A DNA stretch of 64,000 nucleotides from Metamycoplasma phocicerebrale (GTDB lineage Bacteria > Bacillota_I > Bacilli_A > Mycoplasmatales > Metamycoplasmataceae), in NCBI RefSeq assembly GCF_003383595.3, contig NZ_CP033058.2, positions 434,001 to 498,000 on the forward strand, in the 5' to 3' direction. A model generated the notes under the pieces. It was given only the letters and a program-made list of their open reading frames with translations. It searched no databases and was not told the origin of the DNA. The position numbers and the translations under genes were made by a program. The number at the start of each line of letters is the position of its first letter. The first letter of the stretch is position 1. This document shows positions 1 through 10,923 of this stretch, piece by piece.

Positions 1-1
1 T

Positions 2-370
2 TTGTTAGCCACTGAAGAAATAATTATTCCCTTTACATTAGAAAGTTTTGGTATTCAAGCTTTAACAGAGATGTATAAATATGTTAATAAGGCTAAAGAA
101 GCTAATAAAAATTTAAAAATTAAGGCTTTGGTTGCAACTAAAACATTTGCAAGATCAAAAATGGAAAAAATCATTAAGGAACAATCTTCCAAATTTCCAG
201 AACCAGGTTTATGTAATATATCAATCCCGCATTCTACCACAGGAGCTAGTTCAGTTACTTTAAAAAAATTACCAGTATATTTAACAACAAAAAATAAATT
301 AACAAAGGCATATGAAGAATTAGTAAATTTATTAGAATTTGGAGTTTTGGAGGAAAATAATGAAAGATAA
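2..370 (+). CDS. parA: ParA/Soj-type partition ATPase, C-terminal part (5' end outside window)
   Basis: Only the last 122 residues are in the window; the frame is open to the left edge. The visible part reads like the C-terminal half of a ParA/Soj ATPase: a hydrophobic strand (EEIIIPFTLESFGIQAL), a helix with evenly spaced lysines, then a strand LKIKALVATK and a basic helix. ParA proteins segregate or position DNA, and mycoplasma integrative conjugative elements carry such a gene. The Walker motifs lie outside the window, so the call rests on this C-terminal pattern and on the neighbouring conjugation genes. The end overlaps the start of the next gene by 11 nt, which suggests translational coupling. 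Confidence 0.6.
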   Translation: MLATEEIIIPFTLESFGIQALTEMYKYVNKAKEANKNLKIKALVATKTFARSKMEKIIKEQSSKFPEPGLCNISIPHSTTGASSVTLKKLPVYLTTKNKLTKAYEELVNLLEFGVLEENNER

Positions 371-686
371 AAAAGATAATAATTTCGATTTAAATACTTT
401 GCTAGTAAAGAAAGACATAAAAAAAGAAAAGCCTTTATCAGAACAGAATTCAGAAGAAGCAGAAATCGATATAAATAGTGAATTATTTTTTACTGAAGAT
501 GCTATAGAATCCATTTCTAGTTCAATTATTCCTAGATTTGAGAAAAAAACTTTTGGTTACTACATTGAAAAAAGAATAGATGATAGGCTTTTAGAACTAG
601 CAAAAAAAACTAAAACAAAAAAAAGTGAAGTATTAGAAAAAATATTAAAAAAAGTGTTTGGTTTTGAAGAAGAAAAAAAGGTCTAA
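360..686 (+). CDS. Small charged protein downstream of parA (possible partition partner)
   Basis: 108 residues, not recognised by sequence. The start ATG at 360 follows a good ribosome binding site (GGAGG) inside the end of parA. The N-terminal half is acidic and probably disordered. The C-terminal 45 residues are very basic and predicted helical (DDRLLELAKKTKTKKSEVLE). That pattern recalls ribbon-helix-helix or other small DNA-binding partners that sit directly after parA on plasmids and ICEs. A role as the centromere-binding partner of ParA is an inference from position and charge only. The gene ends at a strong bidirectional hairpin terminator. Confidence 0.5.
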   Translation: MKDKKDNNFDLNTLLVKKDIKKEKPLSEQNSEEAEIDINSELFFTEDAIESISSSIIPRFEKKTFGYYIEKRIDDRLLELAKKTKTKKSEVLEKILKKVFGFEEEKKV

Positions 687-700
687 CAACTGACCTTTTT
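675..700. terminator. Bidirectional intrinsic terminator between parA unit and ICE lipoprotein
   Basis: AAAAAGGTC and GACCTTTTT form a perfect 9-bp stem around an 8-nt loop. The run of T on + and the run of A on the other side let it work in both directions, separating the convergent ICE units. The last codon of the minus-strand lipoprotein (699-701) overlaps it. Confidence 0.85.
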
Positions 701-3700
701 ATTTTGTTTTAGTAGTCTTTTTTCTATAGATTAATATAGAGGATACAATTATTAAAACCAAAATAATTGTTATTGATATAGTTATAGACATTGTCAATAC
801 CCAATTATTATTATTTTTTCAATCCCTAATTTCATCTTTAGTTAAATTGCCATCATAGTCATTCTTAACTAGCAAATCAAAAGAATTTTTAGTCTTTTGA
901 CCCATTGCTTTTATTTTTAGTGTAATTTTGTTAACACCTTTTTTAAATATTAATTTACGAATAAAATTTTTATCATCAATATTATCTATTGTATAATCTT
1001 CATTAAAAACAATATTATTAATTAAATTAACTTCTTTAATTTGTTTATCAATTCATAAAATAATCGCTTGCCTTATATCACTATATTTTTTTAATTTAAT
1101 ATTAAGCTCATTAATAATTAAAAAATTTAAATCTAAAGCTTCACTATTTGAGTTAGAATTTACAATTTCAATATTTGCAAAATTAGATATTAATGGGTGG
1201 TTAGGCAATAATTTAATTTTAGTTATTATATTTCTGTAAAACAAATTATTTAGAGCTTTTTCTAAGTCGGTTTGATTAAATATAACATTTACATCTACAA
1301 GAAGTTCATTGTTTATATCATTTAATTTGCTTTGAATATGAGATTTTAATAATTGAAAAATTTTTTTCTTTTTAATTTTATATTCTTGTTCTGATTTAAA
1401 ACTTGCATCAAAATTTATATCTATAAGGTTTAAATTAATTTTGCTTAAATCTATAGGTTGTGTAATTATACTGTTTGCAAAATTAATGACTTTAAAAACT
1501 AACTGTTGATTTTGTACAGTTACTTTAATTTTAGTTAAATTTTTGATAGCCTCTTCCATATTAATAAAAATAGTTTTTAAGATATCTATTTTATTTGAAA
1601 AATTCTCAATTATTATTTCATCTTTTGAAAAAGGAATATTTATACTTTTCAAATAATTGGTTATTTGTTTTACTATTTCATTTTTTATAATTTTAATTAT
1701 TTCTTCTTCTCTGTTTTCGCCCATTAAATTAATATCTTTAATTTCCAAAGCATCAAATAACTTAGAGCTAAAAAAATTGGCATTCAAAGTTATTTGGCTA
1801 TTTTGAAGTTGATAATTATTTTTAAATTGTGGTTTTAGATCATATATAAATGAAATTTGATTATTAATTAATTTAAAACTAAATTCTAATTTATTTTTTG
1901 TATTTTCATTATTTGTTAATAATAAAAAATAATTGTTTTCTAATCATTTTATAAAAATTTCTCTAGAAATGCTAGTTGTTTTTTCTTGAATTAAATCTAA
2001 ATTTCAATTAAGGTAGATTATTTCTTTATTTGCAGCATTTTTAAAAGATAGTGTATATTCTTGGTTATCTGCTAATAATTTAAACCTATCATCAGCTGTT
2101 TTCAAATCATAGAATATTTTAATAGTGTTTTTGTCAACGAATTCATAATGACTAACACCAACATATTCCTTACCTTTAAATTTACCATATTTCTCAATTA
2201 AATCTATTTTATTAGTTTTTAAATAATTGATGAAAAGTTCTTTATTATCAAATTTATTGTTTTCATTTGAAAAATCTAATTTTGGTAATATATTTATTTG
2301 TTCTATTTTATTTTTTGCCAAATAAGTTATGTATTCATTTCAATATTCTTTTGCTTCTTCGTATTTTATAAAGGGCAATTGTGTTTTTATTATATTGTGT
2401 TTCATTTCCAAAAAATTTGCAAAAAACTTACCAGTTGTTGTTGTCCACAAATTTTTAAAAATATTAATATCATTTATTTCTGTAAATGTTTTATTTAAAA
2501 CTGATTCATTGTCTTTTATTAACACGATTTTAAAATTATTAACTGTATCTTTTGAACTTCTAGAATAGAATAAGTAGGTTCCCTCATTAGATAAATAACT
2601 ATTCTCTGAAACAACATTATCTAATTTAATTGGTTCAGGTCAAAACTTATTAGCTTGATTGTTTTTTCAACCCAAAGAATCAGTTAATTTAAGCATATAA
2701 TATTCTTTAGTAATACCAGATAATTGTTTTAAAGCTGCCTTTGATAAAACAATAGCCTCTGCAATAAAACCCTTATCTCTAATGGTTTCTCCCTTAGAAT
2801 TAAATAGTGTATAAGCAAAAAAAGGCAATCCTGTTTTTTTAGCATAATTAATTTCAAAATTAGTTTTTTCTGAAATAATGGAATCGTTAAATTTTATATT
2901 TTGTGTATCTATTCAAATTAATTCTTTTTTAGTTCCAGTATTTTTATCTATTAAAGGATCATATTTTGGGTTTAATATTGGGTTCCCCTGTTTGTCTAAT
3001 TTAATTTGACCTTCCTCGTCTTTTAAAAATTTTTCAATTAGTTTTCTTTGGTTTGAATTGTTTTTTGGGTCCCAAGCATATCATTTAAAATCTAAGGCAC
3101 CTGTTTTAGATTCGATAATGTATTTTTTTGTATAAATTATTTTTGGCGTTGAATTGATATTAATGTTTTCATATTCTTCGATTGTAATTGTATACTCATT
3201 TTTTTTGTGTGAATTAGATTGGTTTTTTGGCTTGCTATTATCGGCACCCTCATCAAACTCTCTGGAATCATCATTGGCATCTATTCTTTTATCCTTTAAT
3301 TCTATATCAAATTTATTGTTTAAAACATCAATTTTTTTGCCATTAACCTTAACAACATAATTGTCATTAGGAGCTTTAAAGGTAAATTTAGAAGGAGTGT
3401 GCAATATATAAGTTCCTAGATAATAATTAGAACCATTGAGTCCTATTGTTTTATCATTTTCAACTCTTTTTTCTTTATCTTCAGACATTCCTGTTGGATT
3501 TGAACTGTTATAATTATCAAAGGATAAGTATTGACCTCTTTCTGAAATTTGAAATTTAGATATTATGTTTAATGCATCATATTTGTTTGAACCAACAAAA
3601 TTAATTTTCTGATTTTGAATTATTGGGTTTTTATAATAATTATTAGACATATATATATTTATGTGTCTTTTATCTTCAGTAATTTCATATTTAATTTTTC

Positions 3701-4535
3701 AAACTTCATTATCTAAAGAAAATTTCAATTTATCCAATCTTTTGGCTCATTCAAGAAAATAGTAATTATTAGATTTAAAAGATTCAAATTCATTTTTTGG
3801 TATTTCAAAATCATCAATTGTATTCCTTAAATAGTCGGTTGTTAAATTTATAGGTTGATTAGGAGTTATAAATTTATTTAATTCTTTATGAAAATATTTA
3901 AAAGCTTCAGCTTGAGTTTTAGACTTAACCTTAATTCGAATTTTTAAGTTTTTATTAAGCTTTAAATTTGCTAAATAATTTTTAAATTCATATTCTCTAA
4001 TTCTTCCGTCTTTACCACTAGACTTTACAAGCCTGGAGCTATAATGAAGATCTCAAGTAAAAGCTGAGGGGTTATTTTTAAAATTTAACTTATATTTTCA
4101 TAAATCCAAAAAAGAAATACTATTATTGCTATAATCATCTACAAATGAAAATTCAAATGGGGTCCTAATGTTTAAAAAATTTTTTATGTAATTTTCAATT
4201 TCTAAATAAAGCCATGATTCAATTTCCCTTTTTGCACTATTGTCCATTAATGAAATTATTTCTTTTGTAGTTGGAGTTATATTTTGTCGTCCTATAACCG
4301 TATTAATATCTATATTTTTATTGTAAATTTTTAACTTGTTAAATGGCACTGTAACATAATGTCGAGCAGTTAAATATTCTTCAAACTTATTAATTCAAAC
4401 ATTCTCACTTCTATAATGATGTGTTGATGCAAATTTCTTTTCAATATTTCTTTGACATGCACCTATACCCAAACCAATAGCAGAAGTTCCGACTACTGTT
4501 AAAATAGCTATTAAAATTTTTGTAAATTTTTTCAT
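699..4535 (-). CDS. Large ICE-encoded surface lipoprotein with C-terminal membrane anchor
   Basis: 1,278 residues in one frame when TGA is read as Trp. The N-terminus is a lipoprotein signal (MKKFTKILIAILTVVG, lipobox ending GIGAC, lipidated Cys27). The extreme C-terminus has a hydrophobic helix of about 25 residues (LTMSITISITIIILVLIIV), followed by a basic tail (YRKKTTKTK), so both ends may be in the membrane. The middle is Asn/Lys/Ile-rich without a domain I recognise. It is the last gene of the minus-strand conjugation module, 8 nt after traE. Mycoplasma ICEs usually carry a large surface lipoprotein here, which suggests a role in cell-to-cell contact during transfer; that role is inferred. 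Length and frame are well supported, function is not. Confidence 0.75.
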
Positions 4536-4543
4536 ATTTGTTC

Positions 4544-7189
4544 CTATTCTTTGTTTTTTAAATCACCATCTTTAAATATAATTTTTTGTTCAAACTCATT
4601 AAAATATGCATCAAATTGAAATCTTGTTGTATTATCTAAGGATAAAATGCCCTCTCCAACAGGAGCCGTAGCAATAAATTTAGCTTCTTGTTCCGTTAAG
4701 GGGATTCTATCTATGAAAAGAGATTTATAAGTCTCGAGGTCTTTAGAATTTGATTTCAAAGTAATTGTATATTGCATATTTTCCATTATTCCAGCTGATT
4801 TGGAAGAAATGTTTATATTTTGGTTGAAATCCATAAAATTTTGTGTACCCAAAATTAACATACCTCTATATTTTCGAATTGTTTTTGCTGTATCCCAAAC
4901 AAAATCTAATGCTATAGGATTTACTGGATCAATAAACTTATGAGCTTCATCAATAACTAACATAATTCAATTATTTCCAGATTTATCTGCAAAATAATTA
5001 CTAGCTATTTTGTTTTGTATAAATGATAATATTAAAAATAATCCCGCTTTAGATGAAGGTGAATCGTCTTTTGTAGATAAATTATAGGTGTCAAAGACAC
5101 TAAATTTTGAAGTTAAATTAATATTTGTATAGCCATTATAAAGGTCTTTATTAGGAGAGTTGTTTTCAAATTCTGATTTTAATGTAGCTAATATTAATTT
5201 TTTTGAATTTAAATATACATCTTCATCATTTTGATTTGAAAAATTATATTTCTCTAAAAAATTTATGTAATCCGACATTGTTGGGTAGTCTTCATTTTTT
5301 AAGTCAAAAAAATTAATTTTTGGATCATAAAATTTTCATTTATTGTAAAGTTCAGATAAGGACTTACTAATAAAGCGGGTTTCTAAATCATTAAAGTTAC
5401 ACATTAATTTCAAAAATTTTTGCACTTTTCTTATATTATTTGCCAAAATTATTTTATTTAATTTTACATTATTTATATCTTCATTTAATTGTAAATCTAA
5501 TTGTAACGGATTAATTAATGTATTAATGCCTGTTCCCATTTCAAAAATATTTCCACCAAATATATTGGCTAGTTTGCTATATTCTCTTTGCGGATCAATA
5601 ACTATTATTTCTGTATTAAATACTAAATAGTGCATTAAAAGTTTTTTAATTATAGTGCTTTTGCCTGAACCTGGAATACCTGTGATTAAAAGATTAGAAT
5701 AAGATCTTTTTGAATTTTTTGTTTTGATATCAAATAAAAGTGGAGAGTTTGTTGTTTTATCAAAACCAAAAAGCAAAGAATTATTGTCGTTCAAATCAGA
5801 ATTAATAAAACCTCAACCTCAAGCAACATTATCACTTACCATTTCAATATCATTATGCAAATTATCACTATTAATTAAGCAACTGTTAACATAGCTTTGT
5901 TTTTGTAAAAATAATAATGGGTTTAAATTAGCATTAACTTCTGAAGCGTTTAATTGATTTTCCAATTCAAGAGCAAGCAATTCCTTAAGATCATTTCCTC
6001 TATTAATAAAAATAAAATTACTATTAAATATATTAGAATTTTTTACGTTAGCTAAGTAGATTAGGTTTTCTATAGCTGCAATTTCAATTGCAGATTTGGA
6101 GGTTTTAACTTTAGATTTAGAATTATTATTTATTTTAACTAAAGAATCGGCTTTATCCAAAAGTTGGTCCTTCAAAGTTGAATCATAAGCACTCAAATTT
6201 CAAATAACAGTTGATTCGCTAGAAAAAAGTTTGTTTACTCAATTTGTTTGAATTTCAAAAGAGCTAAAATCATTTATACTTTGAAAACTAATATATTTAT
6301 TATCAGCTATTAAATATTTTTTACAAAATTCAACATTTTTAGGAGCCAATTCCTTAAAATCGAAATTACTAAAGTCTTTATTTTCTAAAGAAATGTCAAA
6401 TATTAAATTTAAGACTTTTATAATTTCTTTGTCTTTTAAAATTGTTGGATTAAATTTTGTTTGAGATAATCTATAAAAAATTTTATTTCTTTTTTCTTTT
6501 AAATCTTCTACTGAATTTCCATAAATAACAAAATAGTAATTTGATATTTTATTTGTTAAATTTAAAGCCTCCAAATCAAAAGAATTAGCTTCACAATATT
6601 TTTTTGCATTAACATTTGTTTTTAATAAATCTTTGTTAGCATTGGTATCTATTTTATTTAAATTAGAGCTTAGATTTATTGGCGAAGAACTTTTTATTAT
6701 TGTTATTTTGTCTTCAATAGAATTTAATATTTCTATAAATTTATTTATTTCTAATTCAATATCAGTTTCAGAATTGATAAAAACATTAAAACCTTTTATT
6801 TGTATAATACTAAAATGATTAAAAATACCAAAATTGTTTTTTCTATTAGCTACAATATCATTTTCTATTAATTCTTGGTAAGGAATTAAAAAATGCGTGT
6901 CATTTTTATTTTTTTTAGAATATTTTCTTACACCAACAAAAAATTTAAAAGCCCGAAAAGCTAAAACATAAAATCGACAGTTATGTTTTTTAGAAAAAAG
7001 AAGAATTCAAAAAGTTGAGCCCAGAATGATTAAAAATAATCCTAACTTAAATTTTCAATCAAAATTATTGGTTGGAATAGCTAAAGTTAAAGACATAAAT
7101 ATCAAAAACAATAAAACTAAAAAGTCAATTATTGTAAAAGATTTTCAAATACTTGTTTTTTTGTCTGCTAATTTTTTATTTTGAAGCAT
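4544..7189 (-). CDS. traE: TraE/VirB4-type conjugation ATPase
   Basis: 881 residues. Walker A (GIPGSGKST) lies at about residues 504-512 and Walker B (MLVIDEAHKF) at about 743-752, the arrangement of VirB4/TraE ATPases that energise type IV secretion. The first 65 residues hold two hydrophobic segments (FLVLLFLIFMSLTLAI; LGLFLIILGSTFWILLF), unusual for VirB4 alone and like a VirB3-VirB4 fusion. The start at 7189 is chosen for its ribosome binding site (GGAAAGGA). The gene belongs to the minus-strand ICE module, between a 61-residue protein and the large lipoprotein. Positions 4659-4688 are nearly identical to the last CRISPR spacer of this window. TraE is one of the conserved genes of mycoplasma ICEs. 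Confidence 0.85.
4659..4688 (-). other. Protospacer-like site in traE matched by the oldest CRISPR spacer
   Basis: Read on the minus strand, 27 of 30 bases equal the spacer at 18470-18499. The first 20 bases of the spacer match without a break; mismatches are at spacer positions 21, 22 and 28. The bases directly 3' of the site are TGGAG, an NGG-type PAM as expected for type II-A systems. The site codes for EAKFIATAPV in TraE; the spacer would code for EAKFIAIAPV, as expected for a related ICE allele. Confidence 0.85.
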
Positions 7190-7248
7190 TTTTTCCTTTC
7201 CTTTTTTGTTCTTAAAATTTTAAAATCAGTTAAAAAAGCAAAAAATTT

Positions 7249-7434
7249 TTACTTTTTTGCTTTAGAAGCAATAAAAATAATTGCTTGATTTACCATTTCT
7301 TCAACATTATCGGTCACTTCTAATTTTTCAAGTGACTTATTTATTTGTTTGCTAGTAAAGCCAAGCATTTTCATTGCTTCTTTAAATTCAAATAAATTAC
7401 CTTGTTTTTTTGCATTCAAATTTAGTTTGTTCAT
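7249..7434 (-). CDS. Small helical protein of the ICE module
   Basis: 61 residues, start supported by an AGGAG site 7 nt upstream. Not recognised. The stretch EAMKMLGFTSKQINKSLEKL followed by NVEEMVNQAII looks like a three-helix UBA or RuvA C-terminal-like fold, where a hydrophobic GF/GY turn is followed by two helices. The resemblance is a pattern only. The gene lies 59 nt upstream of traE in the same direction and is probably co-transcribed with it. Confidence 0.55.
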   Translation of the reverse strand: MNKLNLNAKKQGNLFEFKEAMKMLGFTSKQINKSLEKLEVTDNVEEMVNQAIIFIASKAKK

Positions 7435-7471
7435 TATATTCTCCTAGTTTTAAATTTAGTTTAATTTTTTT

Positions 7472-7477
7472 TATAAT
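7472..7477 (+). promoter_or_regulatory. -10 box TATAAT of a probably leaderless gene
   Basis: A perfect TATAAT ends 8 nt before the ATG at 7486. Transcription would begin at or next to the start codon, and no ribosome binding site is present. Confidence 0.5.
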
Positions 7478-7485
7478 TTGAATAT

Positions 7486-7881
7486 ATGGAAATGACTAAA
7501 TATTTTTTTAAATTTGCTTGATTAGCTATTATTTCTAGTGTAATTTTTATAGTGATAGGGATTATTTTAAAAAATAGAAATAAATTTAAAAAAATAAGGA
7601 CATGATTTATAGTTCAAGGCTTGATTACAACAATTTCTTGGCTAACATATTTATTTATTTTGATTTTTTTCTATAAAAATGAAATAAAAATTTTGAATTC
7701 AAGAATTTTAAATTGAAATATATTAAAAAATATATTAGACAGTGTTGTTTTTAAAACAACATTATTTACAATATTGGTTGGAAATCTTGTTATACCCACC
7801 ATTACTTATGTCATTAAATCGCATTTAGAAAAAGAGAAATCAAATGGTGCGCCTTCTATTTCTTTTTATGACGAAGAATAA
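7486..7881 (+). CDS. Membrane protein encoded against the ICE module
   Basis: 131 residues, open only with TGA as Trp. Three hydrophobic segments are visible: LAIISSVIFIVIGIIL near the N-terminus, LITTISWLTYLFILIFFY in the middle and TLFTILVGNLVIPTIT near the C-terminus. The tail is charged and short. It is the only + strand gene inside the minus-strand conjugation module, which suggests a cargo or immunity-type gene with its own promoter. Its 3' end overlaps the convergent gene at 7856-8068 by 26 nt. No family recognised. Confidence 0.6.
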
Positions 7882-8068
7882 CAGTCGCATAGGTTATTAA
7901 ACTGATTATCAATATAAGATTAAAAGTTAAAATTAATAGTCCTAAAATAAATAAAGTTAAATTTTTATTTTCTATTAATAATAAACTAGTAACAAAACTA
8001 CAGATAACAATAAAACTAAAAATTATTCCAAACCAACTAAAGAAAAAAAATTTAAATTTGTTTTTCAC
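7856..8068 (-). CDS. Small two-helix membrane protein
   Basis: 70 residues starting at GTG. Two strongly hydrophobic segments (FGIIFSFIVICSFVTSLLLI; FILGLLILTFNLILIISLIT) with basic ends. It starts 12 nt after the stop of the frameshifted gene upstream and overlaps the convergent + gene by 26 nt. No ribosome binding site is visible, so translation may depend on coupling. Not recognised; the start is uncertain. Confidence 0.45.
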   Translation of the reverse strand: MKNKFKFFFFSWFGIIFSFIVICSFVTSLLLIENKNLTLFILGLLILTFNLILIISLITYATVILRHKKK

Positions 8069-8080
8069 TATATTTTTTTA

Positions 8081-8433
8081 TTATTTTTCTAAAAATATAT
8101 AAATTCTATTTTCTTTATCTTTTGCTAAAGTAATTATTCCGTTTTTATTTTCTAAATCAATCCAGCCATAAGAATCATCGCAATCATAAGTGTAAACTCT
8201 AACAAAATTTCTAAATCATACACACATATCAATTAAATCATACTGTCAAGAATTGCCCTTTATTACATAAAAAATATATTGTCCATCACCATTGTTATGG
8301 CTTATATAGGTATCATTGATTTTTAATGATCCAACATCACTAAAAAAAGAAAATTCCATAGCATCAACTTCTATGTTTTTAGATGTATTTTCAAATGTTG
8401 ATATTAAATTAATCTTAATTTTTTTTCGACCAT
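8081..8433 (-). pseudogene. ICE accessory gene split by one missing A in a homopolymer (A8)
   Basis: From ATG 8433 (upstream GAGGT) the frame reads MVEKKLRLI and stops. The following 104 codons are open in another frame, beginning at the same run of eight A. With nine A the two join into one protein of about 117 residues that ends FLEK. The downstream part looks coding: it uses TGA twice as Trp and has the composition of its neighbours (motifs SFFSDVG, GQYIFYVIKG, YDCDDSYGW). This is either an OFF state of a slippage-controlled gene, a decayed gene or a sequencing error in the homopolymer. Function unknown. Confidence 0.55.
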
Positions 8434-8529
8434 AATGTTATTACCTCTTTTGTATTTTGGATTAAAATTTTTTTATCTTTGCTTTATTTCTTTTCAGTTA
8501 TTTGAGTTGTTAATATTTTTTTGCTATTT

Positions 8530-8970
8530 TTATTTATTTTTTAGATATTGCTCTTTATATTCATAAAAGTTCATTTTTTTATCACTATTTTTAGTAATGA
8601 AATCTAAATAATTTTCATACCTTTCAAAAGTTTTTTTAAATTCTTGGTTTCATTCTTTATAAAAATGTTTTCTTTTATCTATGGTAATAGTGTATTCCTC
8701 ATTTAAATAGACTTGCAATGAATTTCTATTTCTTCCGCTTATTAGAGCATATTTTTTGTTTGGTTTAAACCAAATTTTAATTAAGTTTTGTTTTGGAAAT
8801 TCATATTTAAAATGTTTTTTGAATGTTTCCAAATCCCCTTCTATACAACTCATTGCTATATTTAATGGATGGTAGGGCCATTCACATATACTATCCCCTC
8901 TAAAACTATATCTATATACATTTTTATTATTTAGTTTTATATTTATACTTTTTATATCGCTTCTATCCAT
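8530..8970 (-). CDS. Hypothetical ICE accessory protein
   Basis: 146 residues ending in a Lys/Tyr/Glu-rich tail (EYKEQYLKNK). The start at 8970 has a good AAGGA site. The sequence is soluble, rich in aromatic and basic residues (SFRGDSICEWPYHPL, IKIWFKPNKKYALISGRN) and carries no motif I recognise. It is 97 nt upstream of the frameshifted gene at 8433 and probably in the same transcript. Together they may form a two-gene accessory cassette between the VirB6-like gene and traE; this is inferred from position only. Confidence 0.6.
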
Positions 8971-9020
8971 GTTTTTTCCTTTTATTATTTCTAAACTTTT
9001 AAGATTTTTATTTTTTTGAG

Positions 9021-10622
9021 TTATTTTTCATCATTTGAATTGTTAATATTCTCATCGTAATTATTTAATAGCTTTAAATTGTTTTCTAAATCTGCTATTT
9101 TTTGTTTATATTCATTTTGTTGAATTTTATTTTTTAAATGAATTTGCTTTAATTCCTGCTCTCCAAATAATGCTCATTTATTATCTAAATTGCTATCAAT
9201 TGATTTATTTTTTTTAAGCATTTCTTTTTGGTAATTTATTTGATAATTATTGTATTTTTTAAGTGATTCATAATCATTTAAAGCTTTTTTGTTAATGGTT
9301 CCTGTTTTTAAATCTGTAGCAGCTTTTTTATAAATATCAAGCATTCTTCTTTGTTTTAAAGGTTGATTAGATCCCACATTAGAAAATGATGATTTTATAA
9401 AATTATTTGACATTCCCAAACTTTTTGCAAGGTTTTTATTAGCTGACACTTTTGATAAGTTTGATGCCTTACCTATAAGCCCACCCAAAGTGTTAGCAAA
9501 TCCTCCTTTAGAAAGCGTGGCACCCAATGTAGCGCCACCTGTTGCAACAGCAGCGCCAGCAATTGCAGCTTGCTTGCCAAAACCAACAGTTCTTTTTATA
9601 AATTGGCCAGCTTTTTTAAAAGAGAAATCAGATAGTTCAATTCCTAATAAATATGAAATTAATTTATTAGTTGATTTTACCGAATAAGCCGCTCCTATAT
9701 ATATTATTAAATCTGCAACAAGACCCACTGCTGTGCCTAAATTGTTGAGTTTTTCTTTTGCGGGACTTAAAATTAAAATAAAAACAACAAAAAAATGTAA
9801 TGATAATAAAGATATAAAAATACTAATAGAGCTTTTGGTAAAAGAGTTTTTCCATTTTACTATTGCAATTCCATTATCATCTATTGATTTAGCAGCCACT
9901 AATGGAGAAATAATAAATAAAGTGAATTGAATTAAAGAATTTTTTACTATATCAACAAGAATAGCTCCTAAAAAGATTACACACATTCAAGCTACAACAG
10001 TATTCTTAATAAAAATCAGACCTATACTCATTGAAGAAGAAATCGATTGAGATAAATATTCAATATAAGGCATTGGCAAAAATTGGTGATTTTGAACCGA
10101 ATTAATTGCTCAAGAAGCATTATTGTTTAAAGCTACATATAAACTTTCGGCTATATCAAAATTCTTATTAGTTTGCAATTCCAAAACTTTTCCAAAATAT
10201 TCAAAAACAATCGAAAGAACGATGTTTATAACAAAAATTAAAAATGGTAATAGCAAGGCTCATAAAAATGCAGCCATTGATTGTCTTAAAACATTTTTAA
10301 ATCTTAAATGTTCGGTATTTCCGTTTTTCCTTTTTCTAACATGATATTTAGCGAATGAAATTAAAATAAATACTATTGTAAAAGCTAAAGCATATATTAA
10401 AAATGCTAAAAAAGCAATTGGTAAATTTGATAATTTAAATGAATAATCGCCTGGTTCTGCTTTAAAAATTATTATATTAATTAATTCAAAACCAAAGAAT
10501 CTTGCTGCTTTGAATAAACCTTGTAAAATAAGAAATGGAAAGCTAATAAATATGCCTCAAAAAAGGCTGAAAATTGCATAAAGTATTGGTGAAATTGCTA
10601 TTTTTATAATATTGCTAAGCAT
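9021..10622 (-). CDS. VirB6/TrbL-like polytopic membrane protein of the ICE
   Basis: 533 residues. The N-terminal two thirds contain about six hydrophobic segments (among them LPIAFLAFLIYALAFTIVFI, MCVIFLGAILVDIV, FISLLSLHFFVVFILIL). A Gly/Ala-rich stretch (AAIAGAAVATGGATLGATL) lies at about residues 350-370. The last 120 residues are highly charged, probably coiled and cytoplasmic. This build, many membrane spans, a small-residue stretch and a long hydrophilic tail, is typical of VirB6/TrbL channel proteins of type IV secretion. It follows the pilin-like and small membrane genes in transcription order, the usual neighbourhood. Sequence identity to VirB6 cannot be judged by eye, so the name is structural. 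Confidence 0.6.
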
Positions 10623-10634
10623 ATTTATTTTTCT

Positions 10635-10898
10635 TTATTTACTCTTAAAATATGCATTTCCAAATCCTATAAAAGCAAAAACTATAGCAGTGATAACTAT
10701 TATTACTGTTAATATAAAAAGCCCACTTAATATTTTTTGTATTTTTTTGTATTTAGGATCAAGTTTATATTTTGCAATATTGTTTTCATTTTTTATTTTA
10801 ATTTTGTTTCTTTTGCTAAAAAGAACAATTTCGATAGCAAATAATGAAATTAAAATTGGTATTATTGCAATACATACATAAAAAGACCAATGAAACAT
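10635..10898 (-). CDS. Small two-span membrane protein of the conjugation module
   Basis: 87 residues with an AAGGAG site before the start. Two membrane helices (FYVCIAIIPILISLFAIEIVLF; ILSGLFILTVIIVITAIVFAFIG) flank a basic cytoplasmic loop (KRNKIKIKNENN). It lies between the pilin-like gene (25 nt) and the VirB6-like gene (12 nt), so it is clearly part of the same operon. A role as a small channel subunit (VirB3 or PrgI-like) is possible but not shown by sequence. Confidence 0.6.
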   Translation of the reverse strand: MFHWSFYVCIAIIPILISLFAIEIVLFSKRNKIKIKNENNIAKYKLDPKYKKIQKILSGLFILTVIIVITAIVFAFIGFGNAYFKSK

Positions 10899-10923
10899 AT
10901 TTTTCTCCTTTAATTGTTTTAAT

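Noticed and set aside
9490-9930. Two 65-codon frames on + opposite the VirB6-like gene.
   Set aside because: No ribosome binding site, and the minus-strand gene explains the region with membrane helices and proper start.
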